Positions 23,541 through 36,046 of a stretch of 64,000 nucleotides of DNA are shown here, piece after piece. A program made the position numbers and the translations under genes. Below the pieces are notes generated by a model that was not told where the DNA came from, ran no database searches, and worked only from the letters and a program-made list of their open reading frames with translations. Within the stretch, counting starts at the first letter, position 1. Each line of letters opens with the position of its first letter. Source of the DNA: Rutpela maculata (taxonomy: Eukaryota > Arthropoda > Insecta > Coleoptera > Cerambycidae); NCBI GenBank assembly GCA_936432065.2, contig OW386285.2, positions 30,807,920 to 30,871,919 of the forward strand, read 5' to 3'.

Positions 23541-24520
23541 TAGCGAGTTCGTGAAACTGTATAGAATAATATTCTGAAAAGTTTACATTTCGCTCGGATG
23601 CAGAACATAAAAGAAAGTGAAAACAAATTTTTTTTATCCATTTTTTTCAAAATTTTGAAATTAAGTCAAGGTAGGAAAAAATAAAAAATACCGATGGATA
23701 GATCGCATCGCATGTTTATGAACAAAAAATGTTTTAAAAAAAATCAATGTGAGTGTTGGTTCATTTATCACGCCTGAACTCAATAGTCGCAATAAAAAAT
23801 ATAGAAAAAAATAAAAGCGCTTCAAAAAATTTATTTATTCATCGAGAACTGTTAAAAAGTATGTATACTTCATGATTATTATAGTTTATTAAGTTGTAGT
23901 AACGTGGATTCAAAAAAAGGTGCATCTCAAATCATTTTTTATTTCCTTGCTTAATGATTTTTTTGATAAATATGTATACTGGAGGTTGTAACTTGCCGAG
24001 AACTTGACCCATTGGAAAAACAAAATATCACTATTTTGGAAAAAATGTATCCTTTTCGAATGTCCAAACACAAATTCGATTACTTGTATGCATTTTTTTG
24101 AAAATATGATCAATCCCATCATGATCAGAAATAACGATTTGCACGATCTTATAGTTATGAATATAAATTCTGGAACTTTTCCAGTATATTAACAAATGCA
24201 TACGGAATCCATTGGATGTAGTTGAAATGGGGATAGGTGTACCTGTAATAAATACAATACAGTAAAGACAGGGAAAAATTCATGCGAATGACGGTGCGGC
24301 AGATCTGCTTCGATTCACCGGCTATGTGTGATGTCTATGTATCCGTTCATAATTATGTATTTTCCCTCCATACTCAGGATTTATTCTCCTATTCACTAAG
24401 AAAAATGTTAAAAATATGTAATCAGAAAGAGCTTTATTTTACTAGTTAGAACTGCTAAGAATTTTTAGAGGTTCCATAAAATGCATTTAACCGTGCGCTT
24501 GGCCACGCAGAGCGACATTT
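23541..24520 (+). repeat. Repeat unit U, partial copy
   Basis: About 980 bp collinear with 33165-34385. Shared words include ACATTTCGCTCGGATGCAGA, TATCACGCC, TGTAACTTGCCGAGAA, CTTGACCCATTGGAAAAA, GATAGGTGTACCTGTAATAA and TTAGAACTGCTAAGAATTTT. In the other copy this unit has terminal inverted repeats; here the right end is missing and an ACTTCC fragment follows directly. Confidence 0.75.
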
Positions 24521-24529
24521 TTTTTTGCG

Positions 24530-26220
24530 CATGATTACTCTGGAACTGTTTAAGATATTGACTTAAAATTTGGTACACGTATGTATTTTAACTAGGGATT
24601 GCAATTTACCGGAAGTTTTAATAACCGGTAAATCGGTAAATAAAAATGTAAATAACCGGTTAACCGGTATTTACCGGTAATTTTTAGAATGGATGATTAG
24701 GGTGGCGAAAATGGCAATTGTCTTTTTCGATATACAAAATTATCTAAATTTAACAAAAAACATTTTTATATACGTACTTATATGTGATATAATGAACAAA
24801 CAAAAGGTTTTTTATCAACAGTAAAATCACAAGACTTTTTTTTATTGGATAAATTTCTCTTTGTAATGAAATAATTTTGCCAATCAGTGATTTTATAAAA
24901 AGAACTGACATGAAAAAATCGCGAGACCGGAGGTCGAATGATTTTGTCAAATGTCAGTTTTTCGAGCAAAATTACTGAGTGGCAAAATTTTGAGTTAAAA
25001 AGAAATTTATCCATAGAAGAAAAGCTCGAGTGTTTTTTGGCAAGATAAATTAACGACAGAATATGAAAGTGAACGAACAACAATCATTTATTAAAAATAA
25101 TTATAATTTTCCCAAAACGACTCATATCGTACAGTATAGTTTCCACAATACTTAAAAATTATAGCTGACAGTACAGATTTCAAAGTGACGTGCGACTAAT
25201 AGGTGTACTCTGCTTTTGAGGAACAGGCATTTTTATCGGTGATAAAAAACGATGCACTTTTTTTATCGTTGTCAAAGTGACAAAAATGTGACTTTTTTAT
25301 ATAGGAGTTAATTTATCAAAAAGAAAAAATATAAATGAAATAAATTTAAATAACTAATTATTCTGTAAATAGCAAAAATATCCACTTAAATAACAAAAAT
25401 TATAAACATAAACTCAAATAGGGCATTTACTGAATACCTAATCTAAAAATACAATATTTTTTAAAAATGGCCTGTTAAAAGGGTTAGTTTTTCAAAGCTA
25501 TATATGTTAGTCGTCTGATATTTGTGCATAGAATACCACCAGCTGAAAATGCCCTTCCTCAATCGATATTGGTGGGTCGATAAGTTAATAAGAATTGGTA
25601 ATAACATACTTCTAAATGTATTCCACGGATATTTGCGGCAGTGAAATATTCAATTTTCTGTCGTAAGATATTGTCAATGTCTCTCTTGTATTTCTTAGGG
25701 CTTGGTGTTTGGAGTTTACTTTTTATAATATTATTTATTTATTGTTAAAAGTGCTCGGTGTTGGGACAGTCACTCTGTATTTAGTGAATACTAGTCAGTG
25801 ACATAAATAGAAACGTTGAACACGTGACATATCGTAAGTTCAGAATTTACCGAACTAACCGGTAAAAAATTAAAATTACCGGTAATTATTGTCATGTGTT
25901 TTTTGTCCTAATAACCGGTTAACCGGTTAACCGGTTAACCGGTAATGCAATCCCTAATTTTAACTTGTCGTAGAAATAGATCATATCTTGATCTTATTCT
26001 GTTGAAGGGTTGGGTGGTAAATTGGGGTAAATGGGGGTAAATAGGTAAATCAAGAAAGTAAGAGTCCATAAAATTGGCATTTAGTATATATAAGAGAAGC
26101 TAAGATATCAAAAATTTTTTAGCATTAGCCACCACCAATACATTACATCACTATTAAAAGAGGTGAAAAAATAAAGTTGTAATTTAGTGTGTACAAGAAC
26201 CGAAAGCCTCAATATATTTA
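24530..26220 (+). mobile_element. ACTTCCACATCC-family element, copy C (partial, interrupted)
   Basis: 24530-24592 (GCATGATTACTCTGGAAC, TTAAAATTTGGTACACG) and 25965-26220 (GATCTTATTCTGTTGAAGGG, AGTGTGTACAAGAACC) are consecutive pieces of the family. They are separated by the hAT-type element 24593-25956. Both family ends are missing. Confidence 0.75.
24593..25956. mobile_element. Non-autonomous hAT-type element 1 (ACCGGTTA subterminal repeats)
   Basis: Ends TAGGGATTGCAATTTACC and ...GGTAATGCAATCCCTA are inverted. Exact 8-bp duplications ATTTTAAC flank it (24585-24592 and 25957-25964). Next to each end lie arrays of the palindromic motif AACCGGTTAACCGG, four to five units at the right end. The 1364-bp interior has no transposase. 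TIRs starting TAGGG/CAGGG with an 8-bp target duplication are the hallmark of the hAT superfamily. Confidence 0.9.
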
Positions 26221-27674
26221 ATATTGACTTTTTAGGACACTGTTTATTGGACACCCAAGAAACTAACAAGCTATTTGTCTAAATTAAAAAACTTTTGGGC
26301 ATAAATAATGAAAAATGTTTAATAAGAAAATAGATTTTAGTGTTTCAAAACTCTAAGCCATTAATATATAAATAATAATTGCCGTGTAGTTAGTCACAGG
26401 AGACTTTTTACTAATATACCCGACAATAACTAACAGGAAATGGTTATTTGTTAACAAGCAAGAGGAAATTTGCAAAACCATATTAACGATGTAAATATTA
26501 AATACCAAATGAAACTAAGAAGAAATATACAATTAAACAAGAAGATAACCATTAATTATGTACATTTTTATCAAGCAAATGTTCAAAGGGTTTATTATTT
26601 CCTACAAAATGTTTAAGTGGAAGCCATATACATAGCTCTTCTATCGCTTGTATCTAAACTCTCAACGGGTAGATTTATTAAATAACTCATATTTTACATC
26701 ACACCCCTTTTATCTTGTACCTACATCCATTAAAACATAAAAATCTACAGAGCTTGCAATACGAGAGGTCTCATTACATCAATTTAAAAGGCAATCCGTA
26801 ATATTTACGTATCCCTGGATTCAGAGATTCCCTCCGGATGGGTAACAGCTCCGCTTTTACGATTCCCAACAAGCGCACAGGTTTTACACACTCATAAAGA
26901 CAAAGATAGCGCCAGTACGAAGTCTCAAAACTGAAAACAAGTGTCGCATTTCAATACAAATTCTTTGATAAGATCCAACTAAGAAAGAAAATTATAGAGT
27001 GAGATTTGAGAAAATATATTGAACTGAAATATGATATAATGAGTGAACAATAATATTAGGTACGAGTAGTTGAAATTCATAGTATAGCCCATAAGAGCAT
27101 ACCGGGTGTCAACGGAATCATTAGACAAGCAGTTTCCAGAGTTTTTGGAAAATTTTTCATAACTTGACACTTTTCCATCACTTCTTGTTTCTCCGGAAAT
27201 TACCCTAACTTTGAAATTTTAAATGGAACACCCTGTATATTTTTATATTTTTGTATAGTTTTAAAAATTTTTTGAGGCCACTTGATTTTTTTTAGGACTA
27301 TTTTTATTTTTCCATATAAAGTACAAATCAATCAAATCAATCAATCAAATGGACCAAAACAATAAGAGAAAAATGTAAACGTGAGGTTTTTCGAATTGGT
27401 TTAGTAGCTACGACAAACCAAAATTTCCGAAATCACTAATTTGTTATTATGTCAACTTCTTCAAATAGCAACATCTTTTAGATATCCAGTAGTTGAATAC
27501 CAATTTTCACGACAAATCCATTGATACCTTCAAATCGAAAATCGATTTGATATTATCCCAAATATACAAGTTCTTTGGTGGATAATAATTAAAATATCGG
27601 GAAAATACGATTACTTATCAAGTTATTATGCCGTGGAAGTTGAATAAAATTAGATTTAATACATTCATTTTTAA
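26221..27674. other. Unassigned AT-rich stretch
   Basis: No gene recognised. 27215-27240 contains AAATGGAACACCCTGTATAT, a word common at the ends of insect dispersed repeats; 27330-27350 has a short ATCA-rich repeat. Otherwise featureless. Confidence 0.4.
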
Positions 27675-29550
27675 TCCAGTCATCTTAGTCAAAATAGGGT
27701 AAGAATCTCGGAATTCAAGATAACCGGCTGTAAACTCGTATAAACCTTTATTTTAATATCCTAAAATTTGTCTCAAAACCTACTTACGATAGCGTGGACG
27801 CGACTTGTAGATAACTAAGGTCAAAGGTCAAAAAATCGATTTTTTTGCGCATTTTTTGCAAATATCTCGTTCCCTGTAAAATTTACGCTATTTGTATTTA
27901 TTATAAATATTATAGGGGATAAAATTCTCTACAACTTTTGTTTCAAAAATTTTTTTATACCTCAAACCGTTTTTGAGATAGAGGGCGGTGAGCGCGCAGT
28001 CTTTCACTATGTACGGTGTCATTCAAGTTCGATCTGTAGTCTCGGTCAAAAACACGCCGTATAAAGTCCGTTAATTATTGAAAAATATATAATTATAAAT
28101 AATTTATATTTTTTCATTAAATATCACATTTAATATAATAATTTTTTTCATAAATTAAGTATATCTTCAACACTTACCTCTTTGTACAATTAGAAAAAAA
28201 AACAAACTTCCGGAGTTGGATCAACTTGCTGCAGCATTTGAAGAAGAAAACTGTCCGGTTCAAAGGTTATTTGAGAATGGAGTGCAAACTTTGTTGGCAA
28301 TCTATAATGCTTCAAAATCTGAGGACAGTATCGATCATCTTCGTTATACAAAATTCGTCAAATCAACCAAACTTAATAAACCTGTGCAGTTATCAAATCT
28401 TCCACCAACAAGTGCAGCAGCTCACCAACATTTTAACCGTGTTTACTATCAAGTTCAGACTTGGTTAGGGCATGATTTAGAACCCCAGGAATGAGGTTGG
28501 ATAATACGTAATGGATTCCTGGAACCTACCACTACAATTCTACCTCCAGCTCCAGAAAATTTGCTGAACACAATATTCTGCAACTGCAAGAATGGTTGTG
28601 GTTCGCGATGTGGATGCAGGAAATCGGGGTTGTCGTGCTCTTTAGCTTGTGGCCAGTGTAATGGGCAAGCTTGTCTCAATGCTTCACCCTATCAGAGTGA
28701 TGTCAATGGAGATGGTACATTTGACCCCGAAATCCTAGAAGACTTGGAGACAAATGTCGTTGAAGATGAAAACGAAGAAGAATTTAAAATTCCACAACGA
28801 CCAGACGACGATGATGAAGAAGAAGAAGAAAACTAAAAATAACAACATGGAGTTCTTCTTATTTTTATTCAATTTTTTTAATTTCAACCATGAAAAATGT
28901 ATGAAATCGTATTTTTTAATAAAAATATAAATTAAAAATTTATTTATTGTCTTTTTATTTACTTAGGAAGTAATTAGTATAAATCTGAATATAATTAAAA
29001 TGTAATTAAAGTATTTCTGTTAATAATTTTCTAATTGTACAAAGAGGTAAGTGTAAGTGATTAAATGAGGATATACTTAATTTATGAAAAAAATTATTAT
29101 ATTAAATGTGATATTTAATGAAAAAATGTAAATTATTTATAATTATATATTTTTCAATAATTAACGGGCTTGATACGGCGTGTTTTTAACCGAGACTCCA
29201 GATCGAACTTGAATGACACCGTACATAGTGAAAGACTGCGCGCTCACCGCCCTCTATCTCAAAACCGGTTTGAGGTATAAAAAAATTTTTAAAACAAAAG
29301 TTGTAGAGAATTTTATCCCCTACAATATTTATAATAAATAGAAATAGCGTACATTTTACAGGGAACGAGATATTTGCAAAAAATGCGCAAAAAATCGATT
29401 TTTTGACTTTTGACCTTAGTTATCTACAAGTTGCGTCCACGCTATCGTAAGTAGGTTTTGAGACAAGTTTTAGGATGTTAAAATAAAGGTTTATACGAGT
29501 TTACAGCCGGTTATCTTGAATTCCGAGGTGAAACCACTAAGATGACTGGA
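27675..29550. mobile_element. Compact DNA element with 523-bp inverted repeats and a CXC gene
   Basis: Left arm 27675-28197 and right arm 29027-29550 are inverted copies throughout. Outer words are TCCAGTCATCTTAGT and CTCGGAATTCAAGATAACC; others are CGTGGACGCGACTTGTAG, CACCGCCCTCTATCTCAAAA and TTGTACAATTAG at the inner ends. Only the CXC coding piece and its short 3' region lie between. ATTTTT sits two bases outside each end, a possible but low-complexity duplication. It looks like an internally deleted derivative of a longer element that keeps only the end of its gene. Confidence 0.88.
28201..28836 (+). pseudogene. CXC-tail protein C-terminus with one in-frame stop
   Basis: A frame of 211 codons with a single TGA at 28492-28494, where relatives have Trp (E-stop-GW against EWGW). 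It reads LDQLAAAFEEENCPVQRLFE, NGVQTLLAIYNASKSEDS, KLNKPVQLSNLPPTSAAAHQ, HFNRVYYQVQTWLGHDLEPQ, the GW turn, then NTIFCNCKNGCGSRCGCRKS, LSCSLACGQCNGQAC, and an acidic tail of Asp/Glu ending in EEEEN. The LPPTSAAxxQHxxRxYxQVQxWLG block and the Cys cluster are the family signature. From memory, relatives carry an XPG/PIN-like GCDTTS nuclease motif just upstream, which has been deleted here. An AATAAA-type poly(A) signal follows at about 28918. The close fit between this gene end and the TIRs argues that it is a transposon protein. Confidence 0.75.
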
Positions 29551-29599
29551 CTATTTTTCAACAAAACAACGCTGCAAATAAAAAAAGTGTGCTGTCCGA

Positions 29600-31250
29600 A
29601 ATGATTTATTTTAACAATAAAAATTATTAAAATATGAATTAAATGATAGCAAATGTTCAAGTTGCATCTCCCTTCTTGACATTTTCTGGCTCGATCAATG
29701 GTGTTTCGCATTCCATTTCGCAATATAGAAGGAGTTATACTTGTAAAAACTTCGCGGATACGATTATGTAAAATTTGAAGTGTCTAGGGAGAGTATAAAA
29801 ATTCGTTCTTTCCCATAACCCCTCACAAAAAAATCTAAAATTCTTAGATCTGGTGAGAGGGCAGGCCAACGTACAGGTTTATAAGTTTCATTACTCGCCC
29901 ATTATACCGGTTCACTAAATGGGCCTTAACTCGAGCGGCATTATAAGGCGGAGTCCCATCTTGTTCGAAACACATTTGTTCAGAAACTGCAAGTGGTAAG
30001 TCCATCAACATTTCTTCAATATCATTTTGTAGGAATTCTAAATATCTCTCACCTGTCAAAGGTCCTTGAAAGAGAATAGATCCAATAATTCTTGTTCCGA
30101 TCACCCCAGCCCACACATTTACTCCAAATCTTTCCTAAAAATTACCTTGTCTCATTAAATGTTAATTTTCCTGCGCCCAATATATATTATTTGTTTTATT
30201 GAACATTCCATTGTTAGTGAATCTCGACTCATCAGAAAACAATATCGAAGAAACAAAATTCGGGTTAGCGGTATTGTTCTGAAGTAACCAGTCACAATAA
30301 CCTAATTACTTCCACATCCAATGGAAGTATAGTAACGACAAAAAAAAATTTTAAAAATTTGTATTGTTCAAATAGGTTTAGAATGTCACGAAACGTCGAG
30401 ATTTTAAATTTGAGCGAAAAAAAAAATTCTGTCTGTCGGTCTATCGGTCTGTCGGTCTGTCTGTCGGTCTGTCTGTAACTTTTTTTGTGCGCACGTTTAC
30501 TCTGGAACCGTTTGAGATATTGACTTGAAATTTGGTACACATATGTAGTTTAACAAGATTTAGAACTAGATTATATTTTGATCTTGTTCCGTCGAAGGGT
30601 TGGGGGGTAAATTGGGGTAAATTTGGGGTAAATAGGTAAATCAAGCAGGTGAGAGTCCATAAACTTGGTATTTAGTATATACAAGAGAAGCTAAAGTCTC
30701 AAAAAAAATTTTGTCATTAGCCACCCCCATTACCACCCCCACCCCATTATTAAAGGGGATGAAAAAAATTTTTGATTTAGTGTGTGTACAAGAACCAGAA
30801 ACCTCAAAATATTTTTTTACTTCATCCATCCCCACTACCACCCCCTATAACCACCCCCACACCGCTACCGATGTGGGGTATCGTTTTGTGGGTTTTTGGG
30901 GTAGAGGATTTCAAATATTATATTATTAAAGTTCCATGAACAATTATTTCCACATACAAAATTTTTTCGTTGTGAGTGACTTGGATAAAAAATCTGGATG
31001 TGGAAGTAGTGATTCCTTGGGCAGCGGTTTTTCGGTTGCCATCATCTTCGTACAAATGCTGATGCACTTGATATTTAAACGAGCGGTAACCATATTTTTT
31101 AGCGTCTTTCTTGCTGATTCATGACTAATTTGCACCTCGTGGCCAATTTCTTTAGTAGAGGCAGTAGGATTCACTTCTACAAAAGCCAACATGTTAATTT
31201 CTGTCACTTCATCAACGGTAAAAGCTGCAGGATTGTTATCAATTCCTTCA
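29600..31250 (-). pseudogene. Tc1/mariner-type transposase 1, interrupted
   Basis: The N-terminal part is at 31250-31040: TVDEVTEINMLAFVEVNPTA and STKEIGHEVQISHESARKTL, a helix-turn-helix DNA-binding region. An ACTTCC-family element (30303-31036) interrupts it. The catalytic half continues downward: GYCDWLLQNN, SSILFSDESRFTNNGMFN (first Asp), a stop, GVNVWAGVIGTRIIGSILFQ, SEQMCFEQDGTPPYNAARVK (second Asp), KPVRWPALSPDLRILDFL (third Asp), and a tail GMRNTIDRARKCQEG near 29690. Stops at EN* and elsewhere. The enzyme would cut and paste the element at TA sites; flanking TIRs were not located. Confidence 0.85.
30303..31036 (+). mobile_element. ACTTCCACATCC-family element, copy D
   Basis: Plus-strand, 734 bp, full family order from ATTACTTCCACATCCAATGG to TGGATGTGGAAGTAGTGATT and GGGCAGCGGTTTTT. 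It carries an expanded GTCTGTCGGTCTATCGGTCT run (30430-30475). It lies inside the transposase gene of the previous entry; the coding sense resumes on both sides, so the insertion is younger than that gene. Confidence 0.85.
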
Positions 31251-31255
31251 TAAAT

Positions 31256-32525
31256 GGAAAATATTAAAAACGTGGATGATGTCTATTCGGATACCTTTGG
31301 GCATACAAATCTGCAGCGTTTGTGGCATTCTCCAAAAATTAACCCTTTTGTTACACAGTAGGGAAGAAGTAGAACTATTAAAGACTAATGACATGGTACA
31401 TGGACACAGGCAGAAGGAATATATGCAAAACTTGTTTAATTTCTTCTTGATATACTTGGTATCTAATTCTAAGGACAAAAGACATTCCCGCATTGCTATA
31501 TTTAGACCCAATTTTAACATTTTAACGATATTGTCTCAAAAAAATCATATTTTCTACGTTTAAGAAAATATAACTTTAAATTAACACATTCTGTTAATAA
31601 GCTGTAACGATAACAATGTAAAAATGTGAGACTAATTTATTGTTCCGTTTCGCGAATGTACAATGGACCGATAGGCCTAAGTACTGCGGATTCTCGGATC
31701 TGTTCGCGTTTTTTAATAATATTAATAACATTGTTCCGTTTCGAATTAGAGCGAGTTAAACGAAAGATACACTCAAAGAAAATGATAGGTAAATTCAACC
31801 AAAAAGAGCATATGAAATCGCACCTATCTAGTTTCATAGTTAAATCAATCAGAAAAGAATAGTCATACAACTTTATTTGTTTTCGTAAACAAATAGTAGT
31901 TTAATAATCATATCTTCTTGTAGCAAATTAAATAGTACAATGACATTTTTTTATGTTCACTAACCATTTTCAATTTGGTCTACAATTAAATAGAAATAAA
32001 TAAAAATTTGTTTTTTGTTCACCAACTAATTTTTAGGTTGATCTACACTTTATTGTATGATGAAGTTTTTTTTGGTTAGCCAAAATCTCAGTATTGAGAC
32101 ATCAGACCACCCAAACCAAAGATTAGAGATCGTTTATAAGATCCATCCAAATATATCGATGATCCCTGAGAGAATTTGAACATTGCAATCATGTTATTAA
32201 TTTTCTATAAATTCATAAGAGTATAAGATAATGCATGATTGATTATTGTCAGTGATTTGTATGTGGCGTCATCTGGGAATAATTTATGTAATGGACTACG
32301 TGGTAAGCAAGTAAATTTTATGGTAATTCTTTTAGAACTTCTAGAAGACGACAATAATATTGGTTTGTCTGCCAAGTACAATAATACAGCGAACTAATAC
32401 TGGGTTAGAATTACAATTCGATAATAGTTAAAAATAAAATATGCTATTATCTAATTTAACTTGACAGAATTCAACAAAATAATAGTCAGACGAAAAAAAT
32501 AATAGTCTTATTCATCTATTTTTTA
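31256..32525. other. Unassigned AT-rich stretch
   Basis: Several short open frames of 75-95 codons occur (for example 31276-31563), but none has recognisable motifs. No repeat structure was identified. Confidence 0.4.
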
Positions 32526-33164
32526 ATAGTGGAACGGATAGAACGTCGTAGCTCATTAAAAAATATTTTCGGAGTAGAAAGATATGGGATAAAAACCATC
32601 TTGTTCAGAAATGATTAACGCATCAGAATCTCTTTTTACGAAAATTTTGGGTGGTACTGAAAAAAAATATGAGCGATTGAATATTGAAAATGTCTAAGTT
32701 CGTACGGGCCTCCTCCGCAAACTGATGTTTTTTTTTCTCCATAGCCAAGTAACGTAAATTACTAATTTTTTGTTTCACTGATGCACTATTGGGTATGGAA
32801 CGAGTATATAATTTTTAATGTAGAAAACACCTTCAATTTTAGTTGTAGTTATTTTTTTCCCAGCGGAACACGGCAGAATTGAGAAAGTTACGACTTCAGT
32901 AATGCTTAACTTTTTTTTTCACGATATGGATTTCAATTTTTTTAACATGTTTGGCTCAATTGAACCAATACCAACATATGCCCTTGCATAACATATGGTC
33001 GCGTTTCAAAAATAAAGTTTTTAGAGCCATTTTCATAACGCCGTGTCTGGCGAGCTGTTCTCCTCACTGGGAGTGCGAGAGAGAGCGAATTATCGACTAT
33101 GGACGCGCATTGGAAAAGGAGCGCACTATATTATCTACTGCGGTTTTTATATATTTTATTTTAT

Positions 33165-35312
33165 AAGTTTTTAAAGTGTATAGAAAAATATCCGAAAAAT
33201 TTTACATTTCGCTCGGATGCAGAACGTAAAAAAAGGGAAAAAAATTGTTTCATCCATTTTTTCAAACTTTTGAAATTAAGTCAAGCCAGGGAAAAATAAA
33301 AAATACAGATGGATAGATCACATATTTATGAACAAAGAATGTCCTAACAGAATTTATCGCTAAAGTCATGGTTTTCCCGGAAAAAAATAGTCAAATGTAA
33401 CGTTATAACTTGGAGCGAGATACATGAGTGCGCGCGCTTGAATGCTGTGACACCGACGCACTGAATTACATGTCACTAAATCAGAATTTGCTCAACCTAT
33501 ATGAGTGTGGGTTCATTTAAAAGATGGAAATTGTAGCTTTTTGATGCTTTTTTGGCAATATAGGCAAAGGATGGATGGGAAAAATATACTAATATATATT
33601 ATCACGCCCGAACTCAATCGTCGCAATAAAAAATATAGAAAAAAATAAAAGCCCTTCAAAAAAATTCTTTCTTCATTTAGAACTGTTAAAAAGTATGTAT
33701 GTATGTACACTTCATGAATATTATGGTTAGTAAGTTGTAGTAAAGTGGGTTCAAAAAAAAGTATATCACAAATTATTTTAATTTCCTTGCTTGATGATTT
33801 TCTTGATAAATATATATATATTGGAGGCTGTAACTTGCCGAGAAATTGACCCATTGGAAAAATAAAATATCGCTATTTCAGAAAAAAATGTATACCTTTC
33901 GAATGTTCAAACACAAATTCGTTTACTTGTATGCATTTTTTCGAAAATATGATTAATCAGGTCATGATAAGAAATTGCGATTTTCACGATCTTATCCCTA
34001 TAAATATGAAAATATATCTGACTGTTTTGAATATAAATTCTGAAACTTTTCCAATACATTAACAAATGTATAAGGAATCCATTGGATATAGCCGAAATGT
34101 GGATAGGTGTACCTGTAATAAATACAATACAGTAAAGGTACGTAAAAATTCATGCAAGCTATTCAGCGGCTATGTGTGGTGTCTGTATATGCGTTCATAA
34201 TTATATATTTTCCCTCCAGACTCACTATTTATCCTCCTATTCACTAAGAAGAATGGGTAAAAATGTGTAATCAGAAAGAGAAAAAGCTTTATTTTACTAG
34301 TTAGAACTGCTAAGAATTTTTAGAGGTTCCGCAGTATGCATTTAACCGAGCGCTTGGCCGCGCAGAGCGAGAAAGTTACTTCACTATTTTTTTCCAGGAA
34401 TACCGTGGCTTTAGCCATAAATTTTATCAGGACATTTTTTGTTCAGAAACACATGTATCCATTAGTATTTTTTGTTTTTCTACCCTGACTTAATTTAAAA
34501 ATTTTGAAAAGAAACCGCTGGCCCAAGGAATCACTACTTCCACATCCAGATTTTCTATCCAAGTCTCTTACAACGAAAAAATTTTGTATGTGGAAATAAT
34601 TGTTTATGGAACTTTAATAACATAATATTTGAAATCCTTTACCCCAAAAATCCATAAAACGATACCCCACATCGGTAGTTGGGTGGGGGTGGTGATGAGG
34701 GGTAATGGAGGGTGGATGAAGTAAAAAAATATTTTGAGATTTTTGGTTCTTGTACACAGTACACACACTAAATCATAATCTTTTCTCATCCCCTTTAATA
34801 ATGGGATGGGGGTGGTAATGGGGGTGGCTAATGCCAAAAAATTTTTTGAGACCTTAGCTTCTCTTGTATATACTAAATACCAATTTTATGGACTCTTACC
34901 CGCTTCATTTCCCATTTACCTCAATTTACCCCAATTTACCCCCCAAACCTTCGACGGAACAAGATGAAAATATAATATATTTCCAGATCTCGTTAAAATA
35001 CACACGTGTACCACATTTCAAATCAATATCTTAAACGGTTCCAGAGAAATGTGCGCACAAAAAAAAAGTTACAGACAGACCGACAGACAGGCAGACAGAT
35101 TTTTTTCACTCAAACTTAAGATCTCGGCGTTTCATGACATTCTAAGCCTATTTGAACAATAAAAGTTTTTTACATTTTTTTTTGTCGTTACTTACTTCCA
35201 CTGGACGTGTAATAGATGAATAAAACATTTTTGTCACTTTTTTTTATGTTCTGCATCCGAGCGAAATGTAAACTATTCAGGATATGATTCTATAAACTTT
35301 CACGAACTCATT
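33165..35312 (+). mobile_element. Unit U, full copy with terminal inverted repeats, interrupted
   Basis: The left end (ACATTTCGCTCGGATGCAGA, then CATCCATTTTTTC and TTGAAATTAAGTCAAG) recurs in inverse orientation in two parts, 34425-34510 and 35214-35312, because ACTTCC copy E (34511-35213) sits inside the right inverted repeat. TIRs are about 180-200 bp. The interior is collinear with 23541-24520. No reading frame of note. Confidence 0.75.
34511..35213 (-). mobile_element. ACTTCCACATCC-family element, copy E
   Basis: Minus-strand full copy: begins AAACCGCTGGCCCAAGGAAT and CACTACTTCCACATCCAG, with GGGGGTGGTGATGAGGGG and AATGGGATGGGGGTGGTAAT inside, the GACAGACCGACAGACAGGCA run at 35070-35098, and ends CTTACTTCCACTGGACG. 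It splits the right inverted repeat of unit U. Confidence 0.82.
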
Positions 35313-36046
35313 AAAAAAAAAAAAGTTTTTGTGGGTTTCACTACAAAATGTTATCTGTTAATGGAACGGATAGAACGTCGAAGCTCATTAAAAAATATTT
35401 TCGGAGTAGAAAGATATGGGATAAAAACCATCTTGTTCAGAAATGATTAACGCATCAGAATCTCTTTTTACGAAAATTTTGTGGTACTCGCACTCCCAGT
35501 GAGGAGAACAGCTCGCCAGACACGGCGTTATAAAAATGGCTCTAAAAATTTTATTTTTGAAACGCGACCATATGTTATGCGAGGGCATATGTTGGTATTG
35601 GTTCAATTCAGCCAAACATGGTAAAAAAATTAAAATCCATATCGTGAAAAAAAAGTTAAGCACTACTGAATTCGTAACTTTCTCAATTCTGCCGTGTTCC
35701 GCTGGGAAAAAAAATAACTACAACTAAAATTGAAGGTGCTTTCTACATTAAAAATTATATACTCGTTCCATACCCAATAGTACATCAGTGAAATAAAAAA
35801 TTAGTAATTTACGTTACTTGGCTATGGAGAAAAAAAACCATCAGTTTGCGGAGAAGGCCCGTACGAACTTAAACATTTTCAAGATTCAAACGCTTTTTTT
35901 TCAGTACCACCCAAAATTTTCGTAAAAAGAGATTCTGATGCGTTAAACATTTCTGAACAAGATAGTTTTTATCCCATATCATTCTACTCCGAACAATTTA
36001 TCTCCTTAAATATGCGAGTTTCAGAGCTCTATCCGTTCCACTATAA

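Larger units (their letters stand above)
32527..36046. mobile_element. Large inverted-repeat element (AGTGGAACGGATAGA ends)
   Basis: Left arm 32527-33075 is repeated in inverse orientation at about 35485-36046. Shared words are AGTGGAACGGATAGA, GATATGGGATAAAAAC, TTAACGCATCAGAATC, ATGGAACGAGTATATAAT, GCGGAACACGGCAGAATTGA and TGTCTGGCGAGCTGTTCTCC. In addition, 35361-35484 repeats the outer 124 bp of the left arm in direct orientation. TAA flanks both ends (TAA|TAGTGG and CCACTA|TAA), a candidate 3-bp duplication. The interior holds the U unit and an ACTTCC element. No transposase seen. Confidence 0.8.

Noticed and set aside
30641..30929. Open frames in ACTTCC copies (also 17036-17317, 34604-34837)
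   Set aside because: The same low-complexity GGGGTGG/CCACCCC block is open by composition in several copies on either strand; not conserved as protein.
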